This document shows, piece after piece, positions 7,696 to 15,424 of a stretch of DNA of 64,000 nucleotides (the stretch's first letter is position 1; each line of letters opens with the position of its first letter). The translations under genes and the position numbers were made by a program. Location of the stretch: assembly GCF_000686885.1 (NCBI RefSeq), contig NZ_JMLU01000005.1, forward strand, positions 62,001 to 126,000, read 5' to 3'. Under the pieces are notes generated by a model. It worked only from the letters and a program-made list of their open reading frames with translations. It was not told where the DNA came from and did no database searches. The DNA is from Flavobacterium sasangense DSM 21067 (GTDB lineage: Bacteria > Bacteroidota > Bacteroidia > Flavobacteriales > Flavobacteriaceae).

Positions 7696-9126
7696 TTATT
7701 CTATTTCAGAAACACGCATCGTGTTTACCATTCCTTTTGCTACGATAGGCATTGCGGCTAAGTTTACTACCATGTCGCCTTTTTTTACGTATTTCTTTTC
7801 TTTACAAATGGTGTTGATGTCTTCAATTGTATCATCTGTACTAACTAATTTGTCGTAGAAGTAGGCTCTTACACCCCATAACAAGTTCAACTGAGTTAAA
7901 ATACGCTTGTTAGATGTAAACACTAAAATATGCGATTTTGGACGCCAAGCTGAAATTTGAAATGCCGTATAACCTGAGTTGGTTAACGTTGTAATCGCTT
8001 TAGCATTAATGGTATCCGCCATCTGAGAAGCGTGGTAACAAATCGATTTGGTAATGTAGCGACTGTTTTTAACCATCGGTTGCGAAATCGGCACTTTGAT
8101 AAGTGGAGAATCTTCCACACTTTCAATAATACGCGTCATGGTTTGAATTACTTCTACAGGATAATTTCCTACTGAAGTTTCTCCAGATAACATTACCGCA
8201 TCAGCTCCGTCCATTACTGAGTTTGCTACGTCGTTTACTTCAGCACGTGTTGGCGTTAATGATGTAATCATCGTTTCCATCATTTGTGTTGCTACAATTA
8301 CTGGAATACGAGCTGTTTTTGCTCTGTGAATCAATTTTTTCTGAATCAATGGCACTTCTTCTGCCGGAACTTCTACTCCTAAATCACCACGAGCTACCAT
8401 CAATCCATCACAAAACGCTACGATTTTATCAATGTTTTCAACCGCTTCAGGTTTTTCAATTTTGGCAATAATTGGAATTTTATGATCCGAATGTTCTGCA
8501 ATCAAATCTTGCAAATCTTCTAAATCTTTTGGAGTTCTTACAAACGATAATGCAATCCAATCCACATCGTTTTCGATAGCGAATTTAGCATCGCGAATGT
8601 CTTTTTCGGTTAAAGCAGGAAGCGAAACTTTCGTGTTTGGTAAGTTTACTCCTTTTTTGGATTTCAAAGGACCACCTTGAATTACTACCGCTTCAACTTC
8701 AGTATTTTTATCGGTTTTAGTAACTTCGAAAATTAATTTTCCGTCGTCTAATAAGATTCGTTCTCCTGGATTTACATCTTTTGGAAATTCTTTGTAGTTC
8801 ATGTAAACACGCTCTGCAGTTCCTAAGATGTCTTCTGCCGTAGTGAACGTGATTTTATCGCCTTTGCTTACTACTACGTCTTCTTTCATTACGCCTACAC
8901 GCAATTTCGGACCTTGTAAATCGGCTAAGATGGAAGTGGTATAACCAAACTCATCGTTTAGTTCTCTAATCATGTCAATTCGAGCAGTAACATCGGTATA
9001 ATCAGCATGTGAAAAGTTAATTCGGAAGACATTAACTCCAGCATCCACCATATTTTTAAGCACTTCTTTTGTGCTACAAGCTGGGCCTAATGTAGCTACA
9101 ATTTTAGTTTTTTTATTTGTCGGCAT
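7696..9126 (-). CDS. pyk: pyruvate kinase
   Basis: 476 residues, the normal length. It converts phosphoenolpyruvate and ADP to pyruvate and ATP, the last step of glycolysis, in the cytoplasm. Visible motifs: the substrate-binding FRINFSH (Arg35, Asn37, Ser39), ADLQGPKLRVG, the active-site IIAKIEKPEAVENIDKI with the catalytic Lys, MVARGDLGVEVP and ATQMMETMITSLTPTRAE with GADAVMLSGET. The C-terminal domain (about 350-476) is the usual regulatory fold. It starts five bases after the IPExxxVDY gene on the same strand, so it is at the end of the fabF-rnc cluster. Confidence 0.97.
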   Translation of the reverse strand: MPTNKKTKIVATLGPACSTKEVLKNMVDAGVNVFRINFSHADYTDVTARIDMIRELNDEFGYTTSILADLQGPKLRVGVMKEDVVVSKGDKITFTTAEDILGTAERVYMNYKEFPKDVNPGERILLDDGKLIFEVTKTDKNTEVEAVVIQGGPLKSKKGVNLPNTKVSLPALTEKDIRDAKFAIENDVDWIALSFVRTPKDLEDLQDLIAEHSDHKIPIIAKIEKPEAVENIDKIVAFCDGLMVARGDLGVEVPAEEVPLIQKKLIHRAKTARIPVIVATQMMETMITSLTPTRAEVNDVANSVMDGADAVMLSGETSVGNYPVEVIQTMTRIIESVEDSPLIKVPISQPMVKNSRYITKSICYHASQMADTINAKAITTLTNSGYTAFQISAWRPKSHILVFTSNKRILTQLNLLWGVRAYFYDKLVSTDDTIEDINTICKEKKYVKKGDMVVNLAAMPIVAKGMVNTMRVSEIE

Positions 9127-9131
9127 TTTAA

Positions 9132-9605
9132 TTAAAAAATTAAATTATTTTTTGATTTTAAGTTTGTTGTATCAACGGTATAAGCAGTGGTTACATTTTT
9201 GATTTTTAATATTTTATCAATTGTTTTATCGGCGTCAAAACCGTAATCGATATTTTCAATTTTAATCAAATAATCTGCTTTTTTATATTCTGGAAGTAAA
9301 AAAACGGTAATGTCAACTTGTTCAAAAAGCGAACTCGTTTGTTTGTCCGAATTGATAATCGTAGTTTTATTTTCGATTAAGGTCCAAATTACATCGTTCT
9401 TTTCATCATCAAAAGCGAAATTCTCAAAAGCGCTTTTCCCTTCTGGTATGGCAATTTCTACGTAGTTATCATTTTTTTGTAACTGCAATCCCAATTCCCT
9501 GTTTAAGCAATACGCTAATTTGTAATCTTCTAAAGATGAATGCAAGGCAATTAACTCATAATCATCTGAAATAAAATCGTTTATTTGAATTTTATGAATG
9601 GCCAT
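9132..9605 (-). CDS. IPExxxVDY family protein
   Basis: 157 residues, cytoplasmic, no signal peptide. The family's name motif appears in the variant LPEYKKADYLIKI (about residues 104-116). Another conserved piece is VEIAIPEGKSAFENFAFDDE near residue 49. The family is confined to Bacteroidota as far as I know, and its function is unknown; its constant position between rnc and pyk hints at a link to RNA metabolism or central carbon metabolism, but that is inference. It starts 102 bases after the rnc stop and ends five bases before pyk. Confidence 0.85.
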   Translation of the reverse strand: MAIHKIQINDFISDDYELIALHSSLEDYKLAYCLNRELGLQLQKNDNYVEIAIPEGKSAFENFAFDDEKNDVIWTLIENKTTIINSDKQTSSLFEQVDITVFLLPEYKKADYLIKIENIDYGFDADKTIDKILKIKNVTTAYTVDTTNLKSKNNLIF

Positions 9606-9641
9606 TTTCCAAAATTAAGGGGTAAAGATAAGGCTAAAATA

Positions 9642-9674
9642 CGTTAAAAACTACCCATTGAGTAGTTCTTAACG
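9642..9674 (-). terminator. hairpin after rnc (likely terminator or attenuator)
   Basis: CGTTAAAAACTAC and GTAGTTCTTAACG pair with one internal mismatch around a 7-base loop. Read on the minus strand the stem ACTAC/GTAGT is followed by TTTTT, so it could end or attenuate the rnc message before the IPExxxVDY gene. Confidence 0.5.
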
Positions 9675-9685
9675 ATAATTTATAA

Positions 9686-9701
9686 ACTCAAACGTTTGAG
9701 T
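9686..9701. promoter_or_regulatory. 16-bp perfect palindrome downstream of rnc
   Basis: ACTCAAACGTTTGAGT is fully self-complementary and lies between the rnc stop and the hairpin at 9642-9674. It could be an operator for a dimeric regulator of the IPExxxVDY-pyk pair or the top of an RNA cruciform; nothing here decides between these. Confidence 0.4.
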
Positions 9702-9707
9702 AGGGGA

Positions 9708-10451
9708 TTATTTTTTCGAAATTTTTTCTTGAAAGACAAAATACGCTCTTTGGGCAGCTTTTTCTTCCGCTTTTTTCTTAGAAGTAGCTCTAGCTTTAGC
9801 GATAATTTTGTTATTGATCGACAATTTTACGCTGAAATATTTTTGTCCTTCTTGTCCATTATCTTCGATAAAATCAAAGGCGAAAGGTACTTTTTCTTTT
9901 TGGCACCATTCGATGATTAAACTTTTGTAACTGATGACTTTACCTTCTAGTTTGGCAATGTCAACATATTGTTTAATGATTTTATTTTGGATGAATTTTT
10001 CGCAATACGTAAAGCCTTTGTCTAAATAAATAGCGCCAATAAAAGCTTCAAATAAATTACCATGAATGTTTTCGCCAAACTGACTCGAATTGACTTTGCT
10101 TTCTACAAATTGCAATAAGTTGAAATCACGTCCAAGTTCGTTCAAATGTTCTCTACTGACAATTTTCGAACGCATTTTTGTCAAATAACCTTCATCTCCC
10201 GATGGAACTTCGTTGTATAAATGAGCTGCGATAACGCTTCCCAACATCGCATCACCAAGGAATTCCAAGCGTTCGTAATTAAATGGATTTCCTTTTTCAT
10301 CCAATTTATTTGCTGAACGATGGGTAAATGCTTTTTTGTAATATCTCAGTTCTTTAGGTTCAAAGCCGAGAATTTTGGTAATTTTTTCAAAAAAAATCCC
10401 GTCTTCTTGAGAACGGGAATTTTTTCGTATTTTATTAAATAAACGACGCAT
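9708..10451 (-). CDS. rnc: ribonuclease III
   Basis: 247 residues. It cuts double-stranded RNA in rRNA and mRNA processing. The catalytic signature NYERLEFLGDAMLGSVIA (about residues 59-76) carries the acidic metal ligands, a second acidic site is in NLFEAFIGAIYLDKG, and a C-terminal double-stranded-RNA-binding domain is seen in residues 175-245 (YKSLIIEWCQKEKVPFAF ... KKKAEEKAAQRAYFVFQ). The N-terminal extension of about 25 basic residues is common in Bacteroidota. It starts two bases after the fabF stop, so both are expressed from the same message, which begins with a structured leader. Confidence 0.96.
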   Translation of the reverse strand: MRRLFNKIRKNSRSQEDGIFFEKITKILGFEPKELRYYKKAFTHRSANKLDEKGNPFNYERLEFLGDAMLGSVIAAHLYNEVPSGDEGYLTKMRSKIVSREHLNELGRDFNLLQFVESKVNSSQFGENIHGNLFEAFIGAIYLDKGFTYCEKFIQNKIIKQYVDIAKLEGKVISYKSLIIEWCQKEKVPFAFDFIEDNGQEGQKYFSVKLSINNKIIAKARATSKKKAEEKAAQRAYFVFQEKISKK

Positions 10452-10453
10452 GT

Positions 10454-11707
10454 TTAGTTCTCAAATTTTTTGAATAAAACACAAGCGTTATGTCCACCAA
10501 AACCAAAAGTATTACTCATGGCCACTTTAATTTCGCGTTTTTGCGCTTTGTTTAAAGTTAAGTTTAATGATGGATCAATGTTTTCGTCTACAGTTGTATG
10601 ATTAATCGTTGGAGGCACAATGCCGTTCTGCATCGCTAAGATAGAAGCAATTGCTTCAATAGCACCAGCAGCACCAAGTAAGTGACCTGTCATCGATTTA
10701 GTTGAGTTAATATTAATGTTTTTAGCGTGATCACCAAAAACATGGCTAATTGCTTTTAACTCAGCAACGTCTCCAAGCGGTGTTGAAGTTCCGTGAGTGT
10801 TAATGTGGTCTACATCTTCTGGTTTTAAACCAGCGTCACGTAAACAGTTTTCCATTACAGCAATAACTCCAATTCCTTCTGGGTGTGGAGCTGTTAAGTG
10901 ATACGCATCAGAAGATAAACCACCACCACCTACTTCACAGTAGATTTTAGCACCACGCGCAATCGCATGTTCGTACTCTTCTAATACTAAAGCACCAGCA
11001 CCTTCACCTAAAACAAATCCATCACGAGTAGCATCAAAAGGTCTTGAAGCTGTTTCTGGACTTTCGTTTCTAGTTGATAAAGCTTGCATTGAGTTAAATC
11101 CGCCCATACCTGCAATAGTTACGGCTGCTTCAGAACCACCTGAAACCACAACATCACACATTCCTAAACGAATGTAGTTGAACGCATCTACTAAAGCATT
11201 TGCCGAAGAAGCACATGCAGAAACCGTAGTATAGTTAGGTCCCATAAAACCATTTCGCATTGAAATGTGTCCAGGAGCAATATCTGCAATCATTTTAGGA
11301 ATAAAGAATGGATTAAAACGCGGTGTTCCATCACCAGCGGCATAATTCATTACTTCGTCTTGGAAAGTTTGTAAACCTCCAATACCTGCTCCCCAAATAA
11401 CTCCAACTCTATGTTTATTTACATTTTCTAAGGAAATACCAGCATCTTTGATGGCTTCGTCACTCGCAACAATAGCATATTGAGCAAACTTATCCATTCT
11501 GCGAACCTCTTTTTTGTCGATAAAATCTTCTACATTGAAGTTTTTAATCTCACAAGCAAATTTGGTTTTATGCTTTTCAGTATCGTAATAAGTAATAGGG
11601 GCAGCGCCACTTTTTCCGTTCACAAGACCGTCCCAATATTCTTGAAGAGTATTCCCAATAGGAGTTAACGCTCCAAGACCTGTTACAACAACACGCTTTA
11701 ATTGCAT
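10454..11707 (-). CDS. fabF: beta-ketoacyl-[acyl-carrier-protein] synthase II
   Basis: 417 residues. It condenses malonyl-ACP with acyl-ACP in fatty acid elongation. The catalytic triad is visible: the nucleophilic Cys in TVSACASSANALVDAF (about residue 163), the first His in NTHGTSTPLGD (about 303) and the second in KSMTGHLLGAAGAIEA (about 339); the oxyanion region SNTFGFGGHNACVLF ends the protein. It follows acpP, separated by 176 bases with a terminator and two more hairpins, and directly precedes rnc. Its substrate carrier is the neighbouring acyl carrier protein. Confidence 0.96.
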   Translation of the reverse strand: MQLKRVVVTGLGALTPIGNTLQEYWDGLVNGKSGAAPITYYDTEKHKTKFACEIKNFNVEDFIDKKEVRRMDKFAQYAIVASDEAIKDAGISLENVNKHRVGVIWGAGIGGLQTFQDEVMNYAAGDGTPRFNPFFIPKMIADIAPGHISMRNGFMGPNYTTVSACASSANALVDAFNYIRLGMCDVVVSGGSEAAVTIAGMGGFNSMQALSTRNESPETASRPFDATRDGFVLGEGAGALVLEEYEHAIARGAKIYCEVGGGGLSSDAYHLTAPHPEGIGVIAVMENCLRDAGLKPEDVDHINTHGTSTPLGDVAELKAISHVFGDHAKNININSTKSMTGHLLGAAGAIEAIASILAMQNGIVPPTINHTTVDENIDPSLNLTLNKAQKREIKVAMSNTFGFGGHNACVLFKKFEN

Positions 11708-11739
11708 ATTCTAATTTTTAAAAAATCGTTTAAACAAAT

Positions 11740-11807
11740 AATACCCGTGTTTTCTTTAGTTATAATGAATAAAGAGACAAGGGTATTTCAATATATTGTG
11801 ATTGAAA
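11740..11807 (-). promoter_or_regulatory. structured leader RNA upstream of fabF-rnc
   Basis: Two hairpins lie just upstream of fabF. The longer one (11740-11787) pairs AATACCC with GGGTATT and continues through TGTTT...GAGACA-type and CTTTA/TAAAG pairs, giving about 20 imperfect base pairs. The shorter one (11786-11807) pairs TTTCAAT with ATTGAAA. The long stem ends 33 bases before the fabF start. A duplex of this size is a plausible RNase III substrate, and rnc is the next gene in the transcript. The regulatory role is inference. Confidence 0.5.
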
Positions 11808-11841
11808 TTCAATCAAAAATAGTCTAATTTCTTTAAAATAA

Positions 11842-11873
11842 TAAAAACCCGCATGCAAAAAATGCACACGGGT
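11842..11873 (-). terminator. terminator after acpP
   Basis: ACCCGCATGCA and TGCACACGGGT form a stem with a small internal loop; on the minus strand it is followed by TTTTTAT. It lies 11 bases after the acpP stop, so most acpP transcripts should end here and fabF needs read-through or its own promoter. Confidence 0.75.
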
Positions 11874-11883
11874 GTTTTATTTA

Positions 11884-12120
11884 TTATTTTTTAGCTTCTT
11901 CGATGTAAGAAATAGCTTGACCTACAGTAGCAATGTTTTCAGCTTGGTCGTCTGGAATTTGGATATCAAATTCTTTTTCGAACTCCATAATAAGCTCAAC
12001 AGTGTCTAATGAATCAGCTCCTAAATCATTTGTGAAGCTTGCTTCTGTTACAACTTCGTTTTCGTCAACACCTAATTTGTCTACGATAATCGCTTTTACT
12101 CTTGATGCAATGTCTGACAT
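11884..12120 (-). CDS. acpP: acyl carrier protein
   Basis: 78 residues, acidic. The phosphopantetheine attachment Ser is in [15 protein letters not shown] (about residue 37). It carries growing acyl chains for FabF and the other fatty acid synthase enzymes. The gene has a textbook Bacteroidota promoter (12150-12178) and its own terminator, consistent with high independent expression, while fabF follows on the same strand. purN is divergent. Confidence 0.97.
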   Translation of the reverse strand: MSDIASRVKAIIVDKLGVDENEVVTEASFTNDLGADSLDTVELIMEFEKEFDIQIPDDQAENIATVGQAISYIEEAKK

Positions 12121-12149
12121 AATCTTTAATTTTTAATTTAATTTGTTGG

Positions 12150-12178
12150 CAAAAATAAAAAACTTTATTTTAAAACAA
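12150..12178 (-). promoter_or_regulatory. acpP promoter (TTG-18-TATTTTTG)
   Basis: On the minus strand TTG is followed after 18 bases by TATTTTTG, which matches the Bacteroidota housekeeping consensus TTG / TAnnTTTG. The predicted transcription start is about 20-25 bases upstream of the acpP ATG. Confidence 0.8.
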
Positions 12179-12293
12179 CCTTTTTGTTACTAAATGTGAC
12201 TACGAAAATAAAAAAAAATATTCACAAAGGCCTCTTTTTTTTATTTTTTACCAATAATTATTCTTTTTTTTGTGGGAAGAAATCAATACTGAA

Positions 12294-12851
12294 ATGAAGA
12301 ATATTGTGCTTTTTGCTTCCGGAAATGGCTCAAATGCCGAAGAAATTATTCGCTATTTTAAAAAAAATAACCAAGGAACTGTAGTCGCTATCTTTTCTAA
12401 CAAACCAGATGCCAAAGTGTTAGATAGAGCAAAAAATCATAACATTCCTTCAGTCGTTTTTTCAAAAAGTCAATTAAATGAAGGTTTTGTGCTCGAAAAA
12501 CTGCACCAATTTCAGCCTGATTTAATCGTTTTAGCAGGATTTCTATTAAAATTTCCCGAGTCTATATTAAAGGAATACCCAAAAGTAATCAATATTCATC
12601 CTGCTTTATTACCAAAATACGGCGGAAAAGGAATGTACGGCATGAATGTGCACCAAGCTGTTTTAGAAAATAAAGAAAAAGAAACCGGAATCACCATTCA
12701 TTATGTAAACGAACATTACGATGAAGGCGAGTTCATTTTTCAAAAAGCGGTCAATATCGAAGATTGCAAAACCGCGGAAGAAATTGCGAATAAAATCCAT
12801 GAATTAGAACATCAATATTTTCCTGAAACTATAAGCAAACTATTGTCATGA
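12294..12851 (+). CDS. purN: phosphoribosylglycinamide formyltransferase
   Basis: 185 residues from ATG 12294; an in-frame TTG at 12270 would add eight residues with no similarity to the family, so I reject it. The enzyme transfers the formyl group of 10-formyl-THF to GAR in purine synthesis. Motifs: FASGNGSNAEEI (phosphate-binding loop), INIHPALLPKYGGKGMYGMN with the catalytic Asn-His, and ITIHYVNEHYDEGEFIFQ with the catalytic Asp. Its last four bases (ATGA) overlap the start of the next gene. Confidence 0.95.
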   Translation: MKNIVLFASGNGSNAEEIIRYFKKNNQGTVVAIFSNKPDAKVLDRAKNHNIPSVVFSKSQLNEGFVLEKLHQFQPDLIVLAGFLLKFPESILKEYPKVINIHPALLPKYGGKGMYGMNVHQAVLENKEKETGITIHYVNEHYDEGEFIFQKAVNIEDCKTAEEIANKIHELEHQYFPETISKLLS

Positions 12852-13441
12852 AAAAGATATTTATTATTTGTACATTCTTTTGTTTTTTTCAGGTAATAAG
12901 TCAAGAAAAATTTGAGATTAAAAAAATAGGTTTTTCAATGAATTCTCCTCAAGGATGGCATGTTATTAAAGATGAAGAAGCTCTAAAAAATCTTGAACAA
13001 TATGATTTAACAGATGAACAATTGGATCTTTTGTTAAAAACAAATACAAAACAACTTATTACATACTCCAAATACGACCCCAAAAGAGTTGTTGGAATCA
13101 TTCCAACTATCAAGGTTAGAACAATGGAAACTAAGAGCAACTCGATTGAAAGTTTTATAAAAGAAGTTCAATCATCTACAGAAGATGCTTTGAAAATTTT
13201 TGAAGACTTCCGGTTTACACAGCAACCGATTCCTATTAATGTTTCGGGTAAAAAAGCTGTAAAATTTGATGTTCAATTTACTATGAAAAATAATGGAAAG
13301 GAATATAAAATTGTTAGTCATAGTTATTATATTCTTTTAAAAGGATATTTTATATCATTAAATTTTATTGAGGAAGTTGGAAAAGAAGAAAACTCAAAAT
13401 TATTTGATGAAATTTTCCAGAGCATCCAAATATCTAAATAA
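12848..13441 (+). CDS. small exported protein of unknown function
   Basis: 197 residues with a clear signal peptide (MKKIFIICTFFCFFQVISQ, cleavage likely after residue 19). The mature part opens with IGFSMNSPQGWHVIKDEEAL, and ends with a pattern of strands and an FDEIFQSIQIS helix; this resembles PsbP-like or Mog1-like compact alpha/beta proteins, but only in general pattern. It overlaps purN by four bases and ends two bases before rnhA, so it is translated from the same message as purN and probably rnhA. No catalytic residues stand out. Confidence 0.7.
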   Translation: MKKIFIICTFFCFFQVISQEKFEIKKIGFSMNSPQGWHVIKDEEALKNLEQYDLTDEQLDLLLKTNTKQLITYSKYDPKRVVGIIPTIKVRTMETKSNSIESFIKEVQSSTEDALKIFEDFRFTQQPIPINVSGKKAVKFDVQFTMKNNGKEYKIVSHSYYILLKGYFISLNFIEEVGKEENSKLFDEIFQSIQISK

Positions 13442-13443
13442 AC

Positions 13444-13923
13444 ATGTCACACGAAGTCCACATATACACAGACGGTGCTGCGAAGGGAAATCCCGGACCG
13501 GCTGGCTATGGCGTGGTGATGGAAATGGTAGGAACTCCGTATAAAAAAGAATTTTACGAAGGTTTTAGATTGTCTACTAATAATAGAATGGAATTATTAG
13601 CCGTAATAGTAGGTTTAGAGAAATTAAAAAACCCAAAAACTAAAGTCTTAGTCGTTTCCGATTCGAAATACGTGGTGGATTCTGTAGAAAAGCGCTGGGT
13701 ATTTCAGTGGGAAAAAATCAATTTCAAAGCCAAGAAAAACCCCGATTTATGGATGCGTTTCTTAAAAATTTACCGAAAACACCAAGTTGATTTTCAATGG
13801 GTAAAAGGACACAACAGTCATCCGCAAAATGAACGCTGCGATGAATTAGCCGTTATGGCATCGCAACAAGAAAAATTATCTATTGACGAGTTTTATGAGC
13901 GAGAAGAAGGGAAGTTGTTGTAG
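13444..13923 (+). CDS. rnhA: ribonuclease HI
   Basis: 159 residues. It degrades the RNA strand of RNA-DNA hybrids. The four catalytic acids are visible: Asp in IYTDGAAKGNPGPAGYG (about residue 10), Glu in NNRMELLAVI (about 50), Asp in VVSDSKYVVDSV (about 72) and Asp in ERCDELAV (about 136), with the His of VKGHNSHPQN nearby. It lies two bases after the exported-protein gene, so it closes the purN operon. A convergent membrane protein gene starts its end two bases later. Confidence 0.96.
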   Translation: MSHEVHIYTDGAAKGNPGPAGYGVVMEMVGTPYKKEFYEGFRLSTNNRMELLAVIVGLEKLKNPKTKVLVVSDSKYVVDSVEKRWVFQWEKINFKAKKNPDLWMRFLKIYRKHQVDFQWVKGHNSHPQNERCDELAVMASQQEKLSIDEFYEREEGKLL

Positions 13924-13924
13924 A

Positions 13925-14290
13925 TTATTTTTTTGCTTTATAGATTCCACTAAATAATGATGAAAAACTAAATAAAAGATAAGGTATCGAGCTTTTAAAG
14001 TACAAATCTTTATCAATAATTCCTTCATATTTAATCTTCCAAAAATACCAAATAAGCATTGGAATTATAATAAATAATAGAGAATGTCTTTTTTCTGATT
14101 TTAAAAACCAAAAGATAAATGACAAATTAATCACAATGTAGGTTAAATATAAATCAAGAAGTTCTCCGTTTATTACAAAATCCATCAATCCACTTCCTAA
14201 TGAATTACTTGTATTTCCATTGTAAGAAATCTGAATAAAATAAAAAGAGACGATTAAGCCAATTAAAATTATCTTTTTAAAAGATTTCAT
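13925..14290 (-). CDS. small integral membrane protein, unknown
   Basis: 121 residues from ATG 14290 (MKSFKKIILIGL); the frame can be extended upstream by 12 residues (MSCFCRFVKKLE) but that adds a cysteine-rich stretch unlike a signal anchor. Four hydrophobic segments are visible (about residues 6-22, 46-60, 68-82, 100-115). No family is recognised. It is convergent with rnhA with one base between the stops. Codon use and composition are AT-rich, so it may be a later arrival. Confidence 0.6.
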   Translation of the reverse strand: MKSFKKIILIGLIVSFYFIQISYNGNTSNSLGSGLMDFVINGELLDLYLTYIVINLSFIFWFLKSEKRHSLLFIIIPMLIWYFWKIKYEGIIDKDLYFKSSIPYLLFSFSSLFSGIYKAKK

Positions 14291-14331
14291 TTCTAGTTTT
14301 TTAACAAATCTACAAAAACAACTCAAAACTC

Positions 14332-14376
14332 TAACCTTTTAAACTTTTAAACACTTAAACTTTTAAACTTCTAAAC
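14332..14376. repeat. short tandem AAACTTTT-type repeats before the PfkB promoter
   Basis: Four or five imperfect copies of AAACTTTTA/AAACTTCT lie end to end directly upstream of the TATCTTTG box at 14384, covering the region where the upstream (-33) element would be. Slippage here could change promoter strength. Confidence 0.55.
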
Positions 14377-14383
14377 AAAAACT

Positions 14384-14391
14384 TATCTTTG
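14384..14391 (+). promoter_or_regulatory. promoter -7 box of the PfkB kinase gene
   Basis: TATCTTTG fits the Bacteroidota TAnnTTTG consensus exactly and lies 24 bases before the ATG at 14415. A good TTG upstream element is not seen; the position is occupied by the AAACTTTT repeats. Confidence 0.65.
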
Positions 14392-14414
14392 CACCTTATT
14401 TCAAATTTAATTTA

Positions 14415-15344
14415 ATGAACAAACTATTAATAGTAGGAACAGTAGCTTTTGATGCTATTGAAACGCCTTTCGGAAAAACAGATAAAATTTTAGGTGGAGC
14501 CGCTACTTACATTGGTTTAGCGTCTAATTTTTTTAATGTAGATGCAGCAGTAGTTTCTGTGGTTGGAGAAGATTTTCCAAAGGAATATTTAGATTTATTA
14601 GAAAATAAAGGAGTAAATATCGAAGGAATCGAAATTGTAAAAGGTGGGAAAACCTTCTTTTGGAGTGGAAAATACCACAACGACTTAAATTCTCGTGACA
14701 CTTTAGTAACAGAATTAAACGTTTTGGCCGATTTTAATCCAGTGGTGCCACAAGCGTATAAAAATTCGGATGTAGTTTTATTAGGAAACTTACACCCAAT
14801 AGTGCAATCAGGAGTTTTAAACCAAATGACGGAACAACCAAAATTAGTCGTTTTAGATACGATGAACTTTTGGATGGATTGTGCGTTACCAGAATTATTA
14901 GACGTTATCAAACGTGTAGATGTTATTACCATCAACGATGAAGAAGCGCGTCAATTATCAGGAGAATATTCTTTGGTTAAAGCAGCGGCTAAAATCCATA
15001 CCATGGGACCAAAATATGTGGTAATTAAAAAAGGAGAGCACGGAGCGTTATTGTTCCATAACAAAGACGTATTCTTTGCTCCAGCTTTACCATTAGAAGA
15101 AGTGTTTGATCCAACAGGAGCTGGTGATACATTCGCAGGAGGTTTCGCAGGTTACATCGCACAATCAGAAAACATTTCGTTTGGCAATTTGAAGAACGCT
15201 ATTATTTACGGTTCAAACTTAGCTTCTTTCTGTGTGGAGAAATTTGGAACTGAGCGAATGGAAACTTTAGATAAAAACGAAGTGAATGCGCGTTTGAAAC
15301 AATTCAAAGCCTTAACGCAATTTGAAATAGAATTAGAAGAATAA
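14415..15344 (+). CDS. PfkB-family sugar kinase
   Basis: 309 residues with the ribokinase fold. The N-terminal substrate-binding part shows LGGAATYIGLASNFF (about residues 31-45), and the C-terminal PfkB signature DPTGAGDTFAGGFAGYIA (about 236-253) contains the catalytic Asp and anion hole. VVIKKGEHGALLF is the nucleotide-binding strand. The phosphorylated substrate (a sugar or a nucleoside) cannot be identified from sequence. It is directly upstream of purF but has its own terminator, so the two are probably separate messages; the pairing with a purine gene might hint at a nucleoside substrate, which is inference. Confidence 0.88.
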   Translation: MNKLLIVGTVAFDAIETPFGKTDKILGGAATYIGLASNFFNVDAAVVSVVGEDFPKEYLDLLENKGVNIEGIEIVKGGKTFFWSGKYHNDLNSRDTLVTELNVLADFNPVVPQAYKNSDVVLLGNLHPIVQSGVLNQMTEQPKLVVLDTMNFWMDCALPELLDVIKRVDVITINDEEARQLSGEYSLVKAAAKIHTMGPKYVVIKKGEHGALLFHNKDVFFAPALPLEEVFDPTGAGDTFAGGFAGYIAQSENISFGNLKNAIIYGSNLASFCVEKFGTERMETLDKNEVNARLKQFKALTQFEIELEE

Positions 15345-15349
15345 AAACG

Positions 15350-15375
15350 TGCCTCGAAATTTCGGGGCATTTTTT
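15350..15375 (+). terminator. terminator after the PfkB gene
   Basis: TGCCTCGAA and TTCGGGGCA pair (one G-U) around a tiny loop and are followed by six T residues, immediately after the stop at 15344. Confidence 0.85.
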
Positions 15376-15424
15376 GTTTCAAAAAGAATAAGAATTACAA
15401 CAACCTACAACAACACAACAACTT

